A stretch of 64,000 nt of DNA from Lepturacanthus savala (lineage: Eukaryota > Chordata > Actinopteri > Scombriformes > Trichiuridae), in NCBI GenBank assembly GCA_030544235.1, contig CM060467.1, positions 2,113,501 through 2,177,500 of the forward strand, read 5' to 3'. Each line of letters starts with the position of its first letter. The stretch's first letter is position 1. Shown here piece after piece: positions 35,757-47,284 of the stretch. The position numbers and the translations under genes are program-made. The notes below the pieces were generated by a model, which saw only the letters and a program-made list of their open reading frames with translations, was not told where the DNA came from and ran no database searches.

Positions 35757-36545
35757 TACAGCTACGGTCTTTTATTTTGAAGGATATGCAATTTATGAGG
35801 TCACATGACCAGGATATCCCTATTGCTTGTGCTTTGGAAAATTTACAAAACATCTGGGGTAAAAACAATATTGTAAGTAAACAATATTGTTTTTTTCCAC
35901 ATTTAATCAACTTTTTCTTATATATTGTTTACAATGTCTATTATTTAGCCAATTTTAAGTAATAAAAACATTCATATTTCATGTTAGGTGTGAAAATGTG
36001 GCTTTTATTTTGAAGGACATACAATTTCTGAGGTCACATGACCAGGATATCCCTATTGCTGATGGAGATTTGACATGTGAGCGTCTTTAACTCACAACTA
36101 AATGTTGTCTTTTATTCTGAAATTTGGAAAATTTGCAAAACATCTGGGGTAGTAAGTAAACAATATTGTTTTTTTCCACATTTAATCAACTTTTTCTTAT
36201 ATATTGTTTTAATATCTATTATTTAGCCATTTTTAAGTAATAAAAACATTCACATTTCATGCAATAAATCATTGAGATTTAATTTTTTATAGTGTAGAAG
36301 TTGTTTTAATAAAGAGGAGAAGGGGAAAAGGCGTAAATCAGCATTTTTAAAGTAAATTATAAGAATTCTAGGTTTGTTACCAGCAAATATCTTAAAATCA
36401 AAGGTTGTTTCCCAATTTCACATGAAGACGTTTGAATATAAAATGTGTTTTGACAGTTAGGCGTGAAAATGGGGCTTTTATTTTGAAGGATATACAATTT
36501 ATGAGGTCACATGACCAGGATATCCCTATTGCTTGTGCTTTGAAT
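35757..36545 (+). repeat. Family B cluster, three copies
   Basis: Cores at about 35798-35818, 36021-36042 and 36503-36523. The first and third are truncated right after the core (ATTGCTTGTGCTTTG in both), the middle one (35985-36430) is nearly complete. The shared abnormal junction after the core suggests the truncated copies derive from one another. Confidence 0.88.
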
Positions 36546-37080
36546 AAAAAGATAATTTGATAAAATATTAAATTATATTATAAGAAGTTTTTTTTAGATA
36601 CAACTAAAAATGGAATTTATTTATTTTTTCTTTTAATTATTTGAGTTATTAACATTAACATTAATATAATTTATAAAATATATAATTAAATGAAATGTAT
36701 ATGAAATATAATAGATTTTAAAGATATAGCTATTATAAAGATATGTTAGAAATGTTATAATTAATTAAAATTTTATAATTAATTTAAAATCAATTATTTT
36801 ATTGTTAATTATTTAATTGTTTTTTTAAATTAAAAAAATATGTATTTTTTCTTTTAATTATTTGAGTTATTTTTATAACATATAATTATTATAAAATAAT
36901 TTATTTATAAAATATATAATTTAAAACGTAAATGTTATAATTAATTTAAATGTTATAATTAATTTAATTGTTATTAATTAATTAAATTAATTATTTAATT
37001 GTTTTTTAATTAAAAAACAATATAAAATATTAATATATAAAAATAAAATATAAAAAATAAAATGGTATCAGCCCTGAGGA
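36545..37080. repeat. AT-rich low-complexity tract
   Basis: Almost only A and T, with recurring ATAATTAATTTAAA, TTTTCTTTTAATTATTTGAG and TATAAAATATATAAT. It may have arisen by slippage next to the truncated family B copy. Confidence 0.85.
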
Positions 37081-38400
37081 GCTTGGATAAACATAAAAAA
37101 ATATTGTGTGTGTGTTTTTTTATTTTATTTTAATTTTTTAATGTGAATAAATTCAGGTCAGTTTTCTCTGTTCATCCTAAAACTCCAGCTTCATCTCGCT
37201 GGTTTTTTCCCGTTCGTTGAATCCTCACATCCTCACATCGAACAAGGAAAAACTCAGAAAAAATAAACCACAAAATTACACAAACACATGGAAAAATAAA
37301 TGGGAAAACAGCAAATTATCCCTCCAACAGTTGACTGACCACAAATTCTGCCGCCGGGAGAATCGCTGTCACAACAAATTCAGACGAGTCGACAAATTAC
37401 ACAAAACTTCCAGTTTATTTAAAATAAATGAATAAAAAGCCTGGAATGAAACGATGGAGACAATCGACCCTGAACTGCTGTGGAGGACAAACACAAACAG
37501 GAAAATGTCCTTATTTATCCTGTTTTTCATGCTTTTTTATCAACTTCTGCCTGAAATTCTAACAGATTTTTTCACCTTTATGTTGAGTTTATTGCAGTTT
37601 TAGTGTAAAAATCGACAGAGAAAGATAATTCACCCCAGTCAGCGTTTTACACAGCTACAGTTTTTTGTCAAATTTAATTTATTCTTATGTCACAATGAAA
37701 TTGCACTGAAAAAGATTTATGAATCAGCCGCTGGACATTTATAATCCATAAATCTCCTGGAGATAAATCACAGCTTTCATATGTATTATCGTGCAAGAAT
37801 TACAAGACTTTTACAGAAATATTTAAGTGACAACATGATTTATTCCCAATATCGAGCTGCTCTCTTTGGGTTTTTCACTATTTTTTCTGCATCGACTGAA
37901 TTAAAAACAGAGTCAGTCTGGAAGGAATAAATCAATCAAATGTTCACAAAACAAAGTTAAAGATGGTCTGAAACTGTAAAAGCAGCGTGAAGCAAACCAA
38001 TAAAATACAACGTCATAATTATAAAGAAAACTGCTTTAAACAGCTTTTAAAACCAGTAATTAAAGCCATAATTATCATATAAAAGTGATTTTTGAAGTTA
38101 TATAACCCTAATATTTCTGTAACATTCTCATGATACTGTATCCTGGTGCATAAAATAGTTAAATCATGTGTAAATAAGATGTTTTTATTCTTCTAATCTT
38201 TATATATTTTCATATTTCTTATTCTGTTCTTATCTTATAGAATTTTCTTATGTTAAAAGATGTTAAACAAGATTAATTAGCTTCATAAATTACATGTGAA
38301 GCACTAATTCTGGATAATAGTATTATATTATAATATTATATAATATATTCTGGACAATATGTTTGTTTTATTGGTCAATAGATCGGCTCAGAAACCTTAG
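37080..38400. other. Interval without recognised gene
   Basis: Contains a moderately complex patch (37190-37440) with an open frame of 72 codons and no domain. The remainder is AT-rich and featureless. Confidence 0.4.
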
Positions 38401-38431
38401 AATAAGTTCCACAATAAAAATAAAAAGATAA

Positions 38432-39360
38432 AAAGAGAGAGTTATGAGATAAAAAGTCAAAAATATGAGATAAAAAGACAGAATTATGAGATAAAAGACA
38501 AAAAAATATGAGATCAAAAGACAGAATTATTCGAAACTACATCCTCCCTCCTGAAAACGTCCTGGTTTCTAAGGTTTTTTATTTATCGAAAGAAACTCAA
38601 GAGTCAGATTTCTGAGATAAAAAGTCAAAAATATGAGATAAAAAGACAGAATTAGATAGAATTATGAGATTAAAAAGTCCAAACTATGAGATAAAATGTC
38701 AAAAATATGAGATAAAAAGACAGAATTATGAGATAAAAAGTCCAAAATATGAGATAAAAAGACAAAACTATGAGATAAAATGTCAGAATTATGAGATAAA
38801 GTCAGAATTATGAGAAAAAAAGTCAGAATTATGAGATAAAAAGTCAAAATTAGACAGAATTATGAGATAAAAAGTCAGAATTATGAGAAAAAAAGTCACA
38901 ATTATGAGATAAAAAGTCAGAATTATGAGATCAAAAGACAGAATTAGACAAAATTATGAGATTAAAAGTCTAAATTATGAGATAAAAAGTCTGAATTATG
39001 AGATAAAAAGTCAGAATTATGAGATAAAATGTCAGAATTATGAGATAAAAAGTCAGAATTATGAGATAAAAAGTCCAAAATATGAGATAAAAAGACAGAA
39101 TTAGACAGAAATATGAGATAAAAAGTCAAAACTATGAGATAAAGTCAGAGTTATAAGATAAAAAGTCAAAATTAGACAGAATTATGAGATAAAAAGTCTG
39201 AATTACAGAGAATTGTGAGATAAAAAGTCCAAAATATGAGATAAAAATACAGAATTAGACAGAATTATGAGATAAAAAGTCTGAATTATGAGATAAAAAG
39301 TCTGAATTATGAGATAAAAAGTCAGAATTATGAGATAAAAAGTCAGAATTATGAGATGAT
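38432..39360. repeat. 21-bp minisatellite
   Basis: Units of GAATTATGAGATAAAAAGTC plus A, with variants AAAATATGAGATAAAAAGAC and a GAATTAGACA insert recurring between units. The array is interrupted at about 38530-38610 by unrelated sequence. The unit is a multiple of 3, so long frames arise by chance (for example 38662-38847, minus). Confidence 0.93.
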
Positions 39361-40330
39361 AAAAACTTGGAATAATAAGCCAATGGAATATGATATAATT
39401 AATCTATTATTGATTCGAATTATGGTTTAATTAAGGTTAATTATTCATGTACATATTCATTTGCATAAAAATGATGTTTTATCAAGATTTCAGCTCAATT
39501 TAAGAGAGAAAAATTGCATCCAATCAGATTCCAGATATAATGTTGTGGACATTGATGATGCTGCAGAATCTGATATTTATTTATTTATTTCTAAACTACA
39601 TCCTCCCTCCTGAAAACGTCATAAACGTCCTGGTTTCTACGTTTTTTTTTTTTTATTGATCGAAAAAACGCAGTCACAAATGTGTCAAAGTGGCGTCCAG
39701 GCTGGTGGAAAGAGTGATCTAAGGCATCTCACATCCATCTAACACCAAACTTAATGGAGCACAAATGATGGAATGTTTTCTGAAGCAGGTGAGGCATGAA
39801 CGGGCCCATAAATAGGCTACCAGGCCCGGGGAGTTGGGAGCGGTTCAACACGACCGCGGCTGCAAAACAACGAGAGCAGCTCGTCCTCATCCTCGTCCCA
39901 GACTTTAAAAAAAAAAAAGGGGGGAAAAGGGGAAAAGGCGACCTCAGTAACACCGAAAAAACCCTGAATTTATGGGATCCTGCACAGCGAGACGGCCCAT
40001 CGCCGCCTGCCAGAATTCCGCCGCTTTTTCGCCTTTTTTTTTTTTGTTAATTTACAGGTCCTCGGGCCCACCGCGGAGAGTGTTGTGGTTGGCCGGATGA
40101 AAATTAAAAAAAATAAAATAAAAAAAAACGCACGGAACCGTTCTCCTCTCGGGTCGAGACCTGAAGAAGATGGAGAGAAATCTGGGGTCAACAGAAGTGT
40201 TCTCATGGAATATGAATATAACTCCATTCTGATGCTGAGTCATGCAGTTAAAAGATAAAAAACTGAGCCAAATCAGGTGAAATTAACTTAAAATAAGATA
40301 AATTATCTGTAATGCAGTGATCCAGAATAA
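39360..40330. other. Higher-complexity block, candidate conserved non-coding element
   Basis: From about 39690 to 40060 the sequence is GC-balanced, non-repetitive and ordered, including AATGGAGCACAAATGATGGA and CCATAAATAGGCTACCAGGC. Short frames overlap on both strands without domains. It could be an enhancer or an untranslated exon; I have only composition to go on. Confidence 0.4.
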
Positions 40331-40333
40331 TTT

Positions 40334-41056
40334 CCCAGGTTTATTTATCAGTTTTCCTGCTATAAATGATAATAAATGTGGAATATCTCCTGGAATAAAA
40401 ATAAAATAAATAAATAAAGAGTCAGAATCAGTTTATGTTGCTGTTATAGAACAAATATAGTTAGAATATTTTTTTAAAAAAAGGCTAAAATTCTCTTTTA
40501 TTACAGATAAAAATGCTTTATTTAAAACCTACAAGACCAAACTAAAATCAGTGGGAAAAACTTAAAATAAGCTAAATTAAAGAGTTCAAAGGTCAATTAT
40601 TTGTCCATAAAATCCTATAAATCCCACTGAGGATCATTCCAGAACATGAAGAATATATAAAATATAAATTAAATATATAAATAGTCTCTGCTACTGATAT
40701 TATATTAAACTAGTTTGACATTTAATTTCATGTATTTGGCTTTAAACCTCATATATTTTGTCTTTTTTAAACTAAAATCCTATTTTTTTTTACCTCATAT
40801 TTAATCGTTTTATACTTTCATATATTTTTATCTCACATTTTTGCTTTTTATCATATTTTATCATGAGGCATCTGTGAATAGAATAAGATAATTCTACTCA
40901 AATCTACTTGTTTTACTGCAAATATTTAAAAAGGAGATTATAAAGGAGACAATTAAATATCTAAATAGTCTCTACTACTGATATTATATTAAATTATTTT
41001 CTTATTGTATTGATGATGTGGATATTGATGATATATATTGATGCTGGAACAGTAAC
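40334..41056 (+). repeat. Left arm of a large imperfect inverted repeat
   Basis: Built of family C blocks in reverse orientation, from CCCAGGTTTATTTATCAGTT to TATATTGATGCTGGAACAGT. It pairs with 41749-42241. The left arm is longer because it holds an extra block at about 40700-40940. Confidence 0.85.
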
Positions 41057-41332
41057 ATTAGGTTTTACTATAGATAAAATACTTTATTTAGTGTTGGAGC
41101 TGTTTAATACGGGGATTTATGAAGAAAACTCAATTTAAAAGGGTTAAATCTTTAGGTTTTTGTTCTGCTAACTCTATTTTCTTTGTTGTGAAATGTAAAA
41201 GTTTTAAAAAACCTTAAAATTAATTTATTTAAACCTTAAATGCCGCCGGAATTTGATTTTGAGTTGTTACCTAATGGAGAAAGTGACCTACACATTTTAC
41301 AACATTCAAACACAAAGCTTTTCAGTCGTTAG

Positions 41333-41557
41333 CAGTTAGCGGCTAACTGGTGCTAGCGGGCCTGCGTCAGTTAGCCGCTAACTGATGCTAGCGGGCCTGC
41401 GTCAGTTAGCGGCTAACTGGTGCTAGCGGGCCTGCGTCAGTTAGCCGCTAACTGATGTTAGCGGGCCTGCGTCAGTTAGCCGCTAACTGATGCTAGCGGG
41501 CCTGCGTCAGTTAACGGCTAACTGATGCTAGCGGGCCTGCGTCAGTTAGCCGCTAAC
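41333..41557. repeat. 35-bp minisatellite with a 17-bp palindrome in each unit
   Basis: Units start at 41333, 41368, 41403, 41438, 41473, 41508 and 41543. Each begins with CAGTTAGCSGCTAACTG, an odd-length palindrome whose central base is G or C, followed by a conserved GCTAGCGGGCCTGCGT part. One unit reads TTAACGG, and the last is truncated. The array is strikingly GC-rich against its surroundings. Confidence 0.97.
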
Positions 41558-41748
41558 ATTAGCTTGTCTAGGCTAACCCTCTTAAAATAGGATGACTTCT
41601 GACTGGTTGGCGTTGTGTTAAAGGGACACTTCAGTATTTTTGATAATTATGCCCTTGTCATGATTCTCATAGTCATAGCAATAGCAATTAGCTAGCAATT
41701 AGCAGCTAGCACTAATAACAGTTAAAGTACAAGTAAGTAAAACACGTT

Positions 41749-42241
41749 GCTACTGTTACAGCATCAATATATATCATCAATATCCACATCATCAATACAA
41801 TAAGATAATAGCTTAATATAATATCAGTATATTTATAATTCATTTATAATCTCCTTTTTAAACATCTTACAGAATATATTCTTCGTGTTCTGGAATGTTC
41901 CTCAGTGGGATTTATAGGATTTTATGGACTAATAATTGACTTTTGAACTCCGCATTGCAGATAATTTTGCTCATTTCAATATTTTTTCTGTTTCGAGTTA
42001 GTTTAGTCTTGTTTTAAGTTTTAAATAAAGTCTTTTTATCTGTAGTAAAATACAATTTTAGAGGTTTTTATGCGATATTTGCTCTATAACAGCAACATAA
42101 ATTGATTCTGACTCTTCTGTAGTCACCTCACATGTTGTAGATTTATTTTTATTCCATTTTAAGTCCAATAACCTTCGTGGTTGTAGAAATATTCCACATT
42201 TATTATCATTTATAGCAGGAAAACTGAAAAATGAACCTGGG
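41749..42241 (-). repeat. Right arm of a large imperfect inverted repeat
   Basis: Reverse complement of the left arm, from TACTGTTACAGCATCAATAT to AGCAGGAAAACTGAAAAATG and the final AACCTGGG. The block order mirrors the left arm. Confidence 0.85.
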
Positions 42242-42244
42242 AGC

Positions 42245-43190
42245 TTAAGTGTTTTAACCATTAACAACTCACCAAATTATCCTGGATCATACAAACGCCT
42301 TGATTTGTTGCGCCAACCTACGTTACTGCCTTAGACGTCAATAATTTACATTTTCGAGTTTTTAAATTACTGTTTAAGGCCGTTGGGCGAGCAGAGTCAG
42401 GCACAAAGAGGAGTGTGTGGAAGTGAAAAGTGAAAAGGGGGGTGGAGGACTACATGGGAACTAATAATCCCCTCACAATAGCCCGCTGGTCTGGGTTCTG
42501 ATGTGCACCACAGAAACTCTCTATGGTCTGGAACATTCCTCCAGACTCAGGTTTAGTTCCTCCTGGAGACAGACGCAGGTCTGGCTCTTTATCCTCCGAC
42601 TCCCCCCTCGTTCCAGGACTTCAGATCTGCAACAGCAGCCATTATATAAAGGAGTTAAACCCAAGTCCGTCACGTTCCAATCCGAACAAACGAGTCAATC
42701 CGGGGTCCAAAAGTCCTCCCTGGAACCCGGGTCCTCGGCCTTGGCCGCGTAAAACCCTTGTTTTTCGCATATTTGCGGCTGTGGCCAAACGTGCCAGTAA
42801 ATTATTTATGATGTTTTAGATTGCTTATTTTTTTTTTCGTGAGTGAGCACTCACACGTAACAAATCCCAACGTGTAAATTACTTTAAGACCAATCGTTGT
42901 TTTTAGCATGAATTCATTTTCTATTGGAGTTGGAATAAAGAGAGAGAGAATTAAAAAGTCAAAGTATTGCTGCTACAGATCTCACTAGCTGTTTTTGGGC
43001 CATAAAATCATGCTAATTTCTAAAGAAATTAAATATTATACTGGGAAAATGGTGACACAGTTGAGTTATAGTTATAGCTCCATTAATCTTTCTACTTGTC
43101 TTAGTCTATGGATTTATTAATGAAGTCATGTCTCCTCTGCTACAGGTGGTGATATTCTCCCTTTAGTTTGTTAATAGTGGTAAGTTTTTA
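42245..43190. other. Interval without recognised gene; GC-richer at 42360-42790
   Basis: Two overlapping + strand frames (83 and 98 codons) are open between 42501 and 42819 but have no recognisable domain and share the same DNA, so they look accidental. The patch may be a non-coding element. Confidence 0.4.
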
Positions 43191-43194
43191 CCAC

Positions 43195-43710
43195 TACTAG
43201 TCAATTAATTGATTAGTCGCCAATAATTCCATTAATCGCCAACTATTTTGATAATCGATTAACAGATTTTCGTCAAATTAAGGAAGAAAATGTCCAAATT
43301 CTCTGGTTCCAGCTTAACAAATTAAAAGTCTTTTTGCTTCCTAAAGTAGAAATTAGGTAGAAATCGGGAAAAAATCCTCTATTATCATGATCTTCTCTGT
43401 TTCAGTTCCTGTTTTATTTTGAAAAACCTTCCTCCCAGTGCATGACTAGTCAATTAATTGATTAGTCGCCAAGAATTCCATTAATCGCCAACTATTTTAA
43501 TAATTGATTAACGGATTTTCATCAAATTAAGGAAGAAACGTCCATATTTTATGGTTCTAGCTTCTCTTCTCAGACATTTTACACCATTTTATGAACCAAC
43601 TAATTGATTAATTGTTTCAACTATCAAAAGGATCTACCAGAATAAGGATCTAGAGAATCTTAGACTTTTTTTAATTGATAGATTTATTGACTATCAATTA
43701 GTTGCAGCCC
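43195..43710. repeat. Family A repeat, two partial units
   Basis: Contains TCAATTAATTGATTAGTCGC, TAATCGATTAACAGATTTTC and AATGTCCAAATTCTCTGGTT. This matches a very abundant percomorph repeat whose consensus begins 'gggctgcaactaacgattat', as remembered. Probably a non-autonomous DNA element; class not certain. Confidence 0.85.
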
Positions 43711-43712
43711 TA

Positions 43713-43985
43713 ATTGGCATTTCTTAATGTTGGAAAAACCCCTAAATGATTGAAATATTAATACGAAACAAGCATATTTGAATTATTACATGAATATACC
43801 ATCATTATTATTATATTTATGAGCTTTAGCTGCAACTTTCTGTGCCAGTTCTGTTGTATCCAGCTTTCATGAAGGGTCCATGAAGATCTCCCAGGATCCT
43901 TGACCTCTTGACCTTTCGTACTCGGCTCGTTCAGCCTAGATTGTTCCAGATTGGTGAAGCCAAGCGTTTCCATGCCGACTTATCC
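43713..43985 (+). repeat. Segmental duplicate, left copy
   Basis: Runs from AATTGGCATTTCTTAATGTT through AGCTTTCATGAAGGGTCCAT to AGCGTTTCCATGCCGA. It is co-linear with 46369-46642. The intervening family A array probably promoted the duplication. Confidence 0.92.
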
Positions 43986-45000
43986 ATCACAAGTTTTTAC
44001 CAATTTACGAGCTTCTTCTTCTTTTCTATACTTTTCGATTTCCAGGTCAAACCTTGGTATGAACCATCGATCAAAGTGTCTTGGTCTAAATTTGCTATTT
44101 CAATAGTTTAAAAGTCTAGTTTTAGTCCGATTAGCACAATAATGGATGTCTATGTTAAGACCTGAGGTCAGCTGCTTTTTCCACAGGTAAAAGGTGAGTT
44201 TCAGTAATAAAAGCACCACTTTTCTACTTCAGATGGACGCACAGAACCAGAACTTCACCTTTCACTGAGTTCATATCCACACCGACTTTGTTCCTAGGCT
44301 GAAGTGAGGAGCATTGATAGAATAATGGACTTGCTACTACTCTTTGATTGCTTTTGCTATGAAGGATCGCTGTTGCCCCGCGATCACAACAACAGCCCAA
44401 AAAAAAGAAACAAACCACAACAAGATGAAACCAATATGTTGTTGAACCGTTTTGGTATGGCCTTAATAGAGCACACAAAATGGATTTCATGGTCATGTAA
44501 AGACTCTGTACACCACTGCCATGTGTTCGAAATATTGCCTGAATGCATGCGATATTAGTTTGTGTGTAGACATATTTTCAGACCACTGGGAACACGTTTT
44601 TTTTTCCCTCCTCCTCAATATGCATTTTGTACGTAAAGAGTTTTTTTTTTTAGCCATTTCTAACAGACCCACCCTGCAACTCAGCACATTTGGGTATGCT
44701 TGTCATAGGGCAGAAAGAGGGTTAATGTCTCCGCCAAACCACACTACTGGCCCATAGATAGGAATTTAGGAGCTAAATGGTCCAACATTTTACTTGCTCT
44801 TGTTACGTCCCTCTGTGATTTGCAGAATTTTTCCATATTTCTTCCCTTTCACAGGATTTAATACACTTAGGTGAAATTGCTCCGTGTTGCAGAGAAATTG
44901 AAAATGCAATTATTCTCTGAGAATGTGATCAGTAATTGGTCGTATGTTTCCCAATGTAAATGTTCTCATACGTGTAATGAGCACGTGCGACAACTTTGGC
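43985..45000. other. Unique-looking interval, no gene recognised
   Basis: 44220-44760 has higher complexity and overlapping short frames on both strands with no domain. No array or mobile-element signature. Confidence 0.4.
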
Positions 45001-45002
45001 TT

Positions 45003-46370
45003 CAGATCAATCGATTAATCGATTAGTTACCAACTAATACGTCAGTCTACCAACTACTATAGCCATTTGTCTCTCTTTTCTCTGGTTATTTTCTGGTTTC
45101 TTTAGTCTCTATAATAATAAACTGATGATCTTTGGACAAAAAAAGACATTTTAGGTTGAATTTTCAACTTTGGGAAACACTGAACATCATTTAACACCAT
45201 TTTATTTTAACAAATTAAAAGTCTTTTTGCTTTCTAAAGAAGAAATTAGGTAGAAATGGAGAATTTCTCTGTTCCAGTTCCTGTTTTATTTTGAAAAACC
45301 TTCCTCCCAGTGTATGACTAGTCAATTAATTGATTAGTTGCCAACAACTGCATTAATCAGCAACTATTTTGCTAATCGATTAACAGATTTTTGTCAAATT
45401 AAGGAAGAAAATGTCCAAATTCTCTGGTTCCAGCTTCTCTTCTCTGATTATTTTCTGGTTTCTTTAGTCTCTATAATAATAAACTGATGATCTTTGGACA
45501 AAAAAAGACATTTTAGGTTGAATTTTCAACTTTGGGAAACACTGAACATCATTTAACACCATTTTATTTTAACAAATTAAAAGTCTTTTTGTTTCCTAAA
45601 GTAGAAATTAGGTAGAAATGGAGAATTTCTCTGTTCTAGTTCCTGTTTTATTTTGAAAAACCTTCCCCCCAGTGCATGACTCGTCAATTAATTGATTAGT
45701 CGACAACAATTCCATTAATCACCAACTACTTTGATAATCGACTAACAGATTTTTGTCAAATTAAGGAAGAAAATGTCCAAATTCTCTGGTTCCAGCTTCT
45801 CTTCTCTGATTATTTCCTGGTTTCTTTAGTCTCTATAATAGTAAACTAATGATCTTTGGACAAAAAAAGACATTTTAGGTTGAATTTTCAACTCTGGGAA
45901 ACACTGATCCACATTTTACAGCATTTTATTTTAACAAATTAAAAGTCTTTTTGCTTCCTAAAGTAGAAATCAGGTAGAAAGGGGGAAAAATCCTCTATTA
46001 TCATGATTTATCCCTGGTGATGTGGTTGTTTCTCTGTTCCAGTTCCTGTTTTATTTTGAAAACCTTCCTCCCAGTGCATGACTAGTCAATTAATTGATTA
46101 GTCGCCAACAACTGCATTAATCAGCAACTATTTTGATAATCGATTAACAGATTTTCTTCAAATTAAGGAAGAAAATGTCGATATTGTATGGTTCCAGCTT
46201 CTCTTCTCAGATATTTTACACCATTTTATGAACCAAACAACTAATTGATTAATCGTTTCAACAATCAATAGATTAATCAACTATCAAAAGGATCTACCAG
46301 AATGAGGATCTAGAGAATCTTCTTTTTTTATTGATAGATTAATTGACTCCTACCATTGAATACAGCCCTA
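45003..46370. repeat. Family A tandem array, unit about 360-400 bp
   Basis: The start block (GACTNGTCAATTAATTGATT) recurs at about 45316, 45677 and 46078. Each unit carries TTCTCTGGTTCCAGCTTCTC, ATAATAAACTGATGATCTTT and AACAAATTAAAAGTCTTTTT. The last is not in isolated family A copies elsewhere, so it marks this locally amplified subtype. Confidence 0.88.
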
Positions 46371-46642
46371 ATTGGCATTTCTTAATGTTGGAAAACCCTT
46401 AAATGATTGAAATATTAGTATGAAACAAGCATATTTGAATTATTACATGAATATACCATCATTATTATTGTATTTATGAGCTTTAGCTGCAACTTTCTGT
46501 GCCAGTTCTGTTGTATCCAGCTTTCATGAAGGGTCCATGAAGATCTCCCAGGATCCTTGACCCCGTTGACCCTTCGTACTCGGCTCGTTCTGCCTAGATT
46601 GTGCCAGAGTGGTGAAGCCAAGCGTTTCCATGCCGAGTTATC
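46369..46642 (+). repeat. Segmental duplicate, right copy
   Basis: Partner of 43713-43985, same orientation, about 2.66 kb away, with a few substitutions and a C-insertion near ACCCCGTTGACC. Confidence 0.92.
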
Positions 46643-46649
46643 TGAGCCG

Positions 46650-47270
46650 CAGCCTCTATCCCCCATCACTCATCTTCCAACGTCTTACGAAAAGTAACTA
46701 CTGAACACTTGGAAAAAAAAAAACGGGAGCTTTCCTCAATCAAAGAGACCCGTGTTCTCACGAAGATCAGGAAGGAGAATGGGAGGCGTAGAGAGTCGAG
46801 TCCTCATCCCTCCACAGACCACGTCTGCTGCCAAGAGGATTCCAGGTGGTCCGCTTTGATCCCCGTCGACCAGGGTCCGTTTTTTGGAAAAGATCAGTCG
46901 GCGTAATCGCGTGAGTTTCGGTAACAGCGAAAGCTTCGTTTTCCCCCATGACCTCAGCGGTGGCAAGCGAAGCCCTGAAGTGCCGCAGAACCTCGGCCCA
47001 AAGAGGCTTCTCTGTTGTCCCTATCTAATTGGAAAGGGCAGCAGATAAACCGCCGGAGACGAGCTGGAAAAACAAGCAGATAAGGAGGGGAAGAAAGAGG
47101 CCGGCGGTGCCCGGGTTTCAGGAGAAACACTGGTCTGATTCAAAAAAGAAAGAGATTCGTTGGCGAGAAGCGTCCCTGGGCACGCGGCCTGGGTTTTTCT
47201 TTTTATTTTTAGCTTGACCCTTCCAGTTTAGAGAAATCACGGCAACGCTAATGTGAAGTGAAATGCAGGA
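46650..47270. other. GC-balanced block, candidate conserved non-coding element
   Basis: Ordered non-repetitive sequence with several transcription-factor-like sites: CTATCTAATTGG, two GATA-type AGATAA sites near 47044 and 47078, and a preserved GTCCCTATCTAATTGGAAAG stretch. Frames are open on both strands but short (under 77 codons) and without domains. Confidence 0.45.
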
Positions 47271-47284
47271 CGTTGGTTTGGTGA

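Noticed and set aside
38662..38847. 61-codon minus strand frame rich in LSHN repeats
   Set aside because: Direct product of the 21-bp minisatellite.
39729..40243. Several frames on both strands around 39.7-40.2 kb
   Set aside because: Mutually overlapping and low complexity at A/G runs; the sequence looks more like non-coding conserved DNA.
41333..41557. CRISPR array (35-bp regular repeats)
   Set aside because: No variable spacers; the whole 35-bp unit is repeated, and the DNA is vertebrate.
42501..42819. Two overlapping + strand frames of 83 and 98 codons
   Set aside because: Both share the same DNA in different frames and neither has a domain or gene context.
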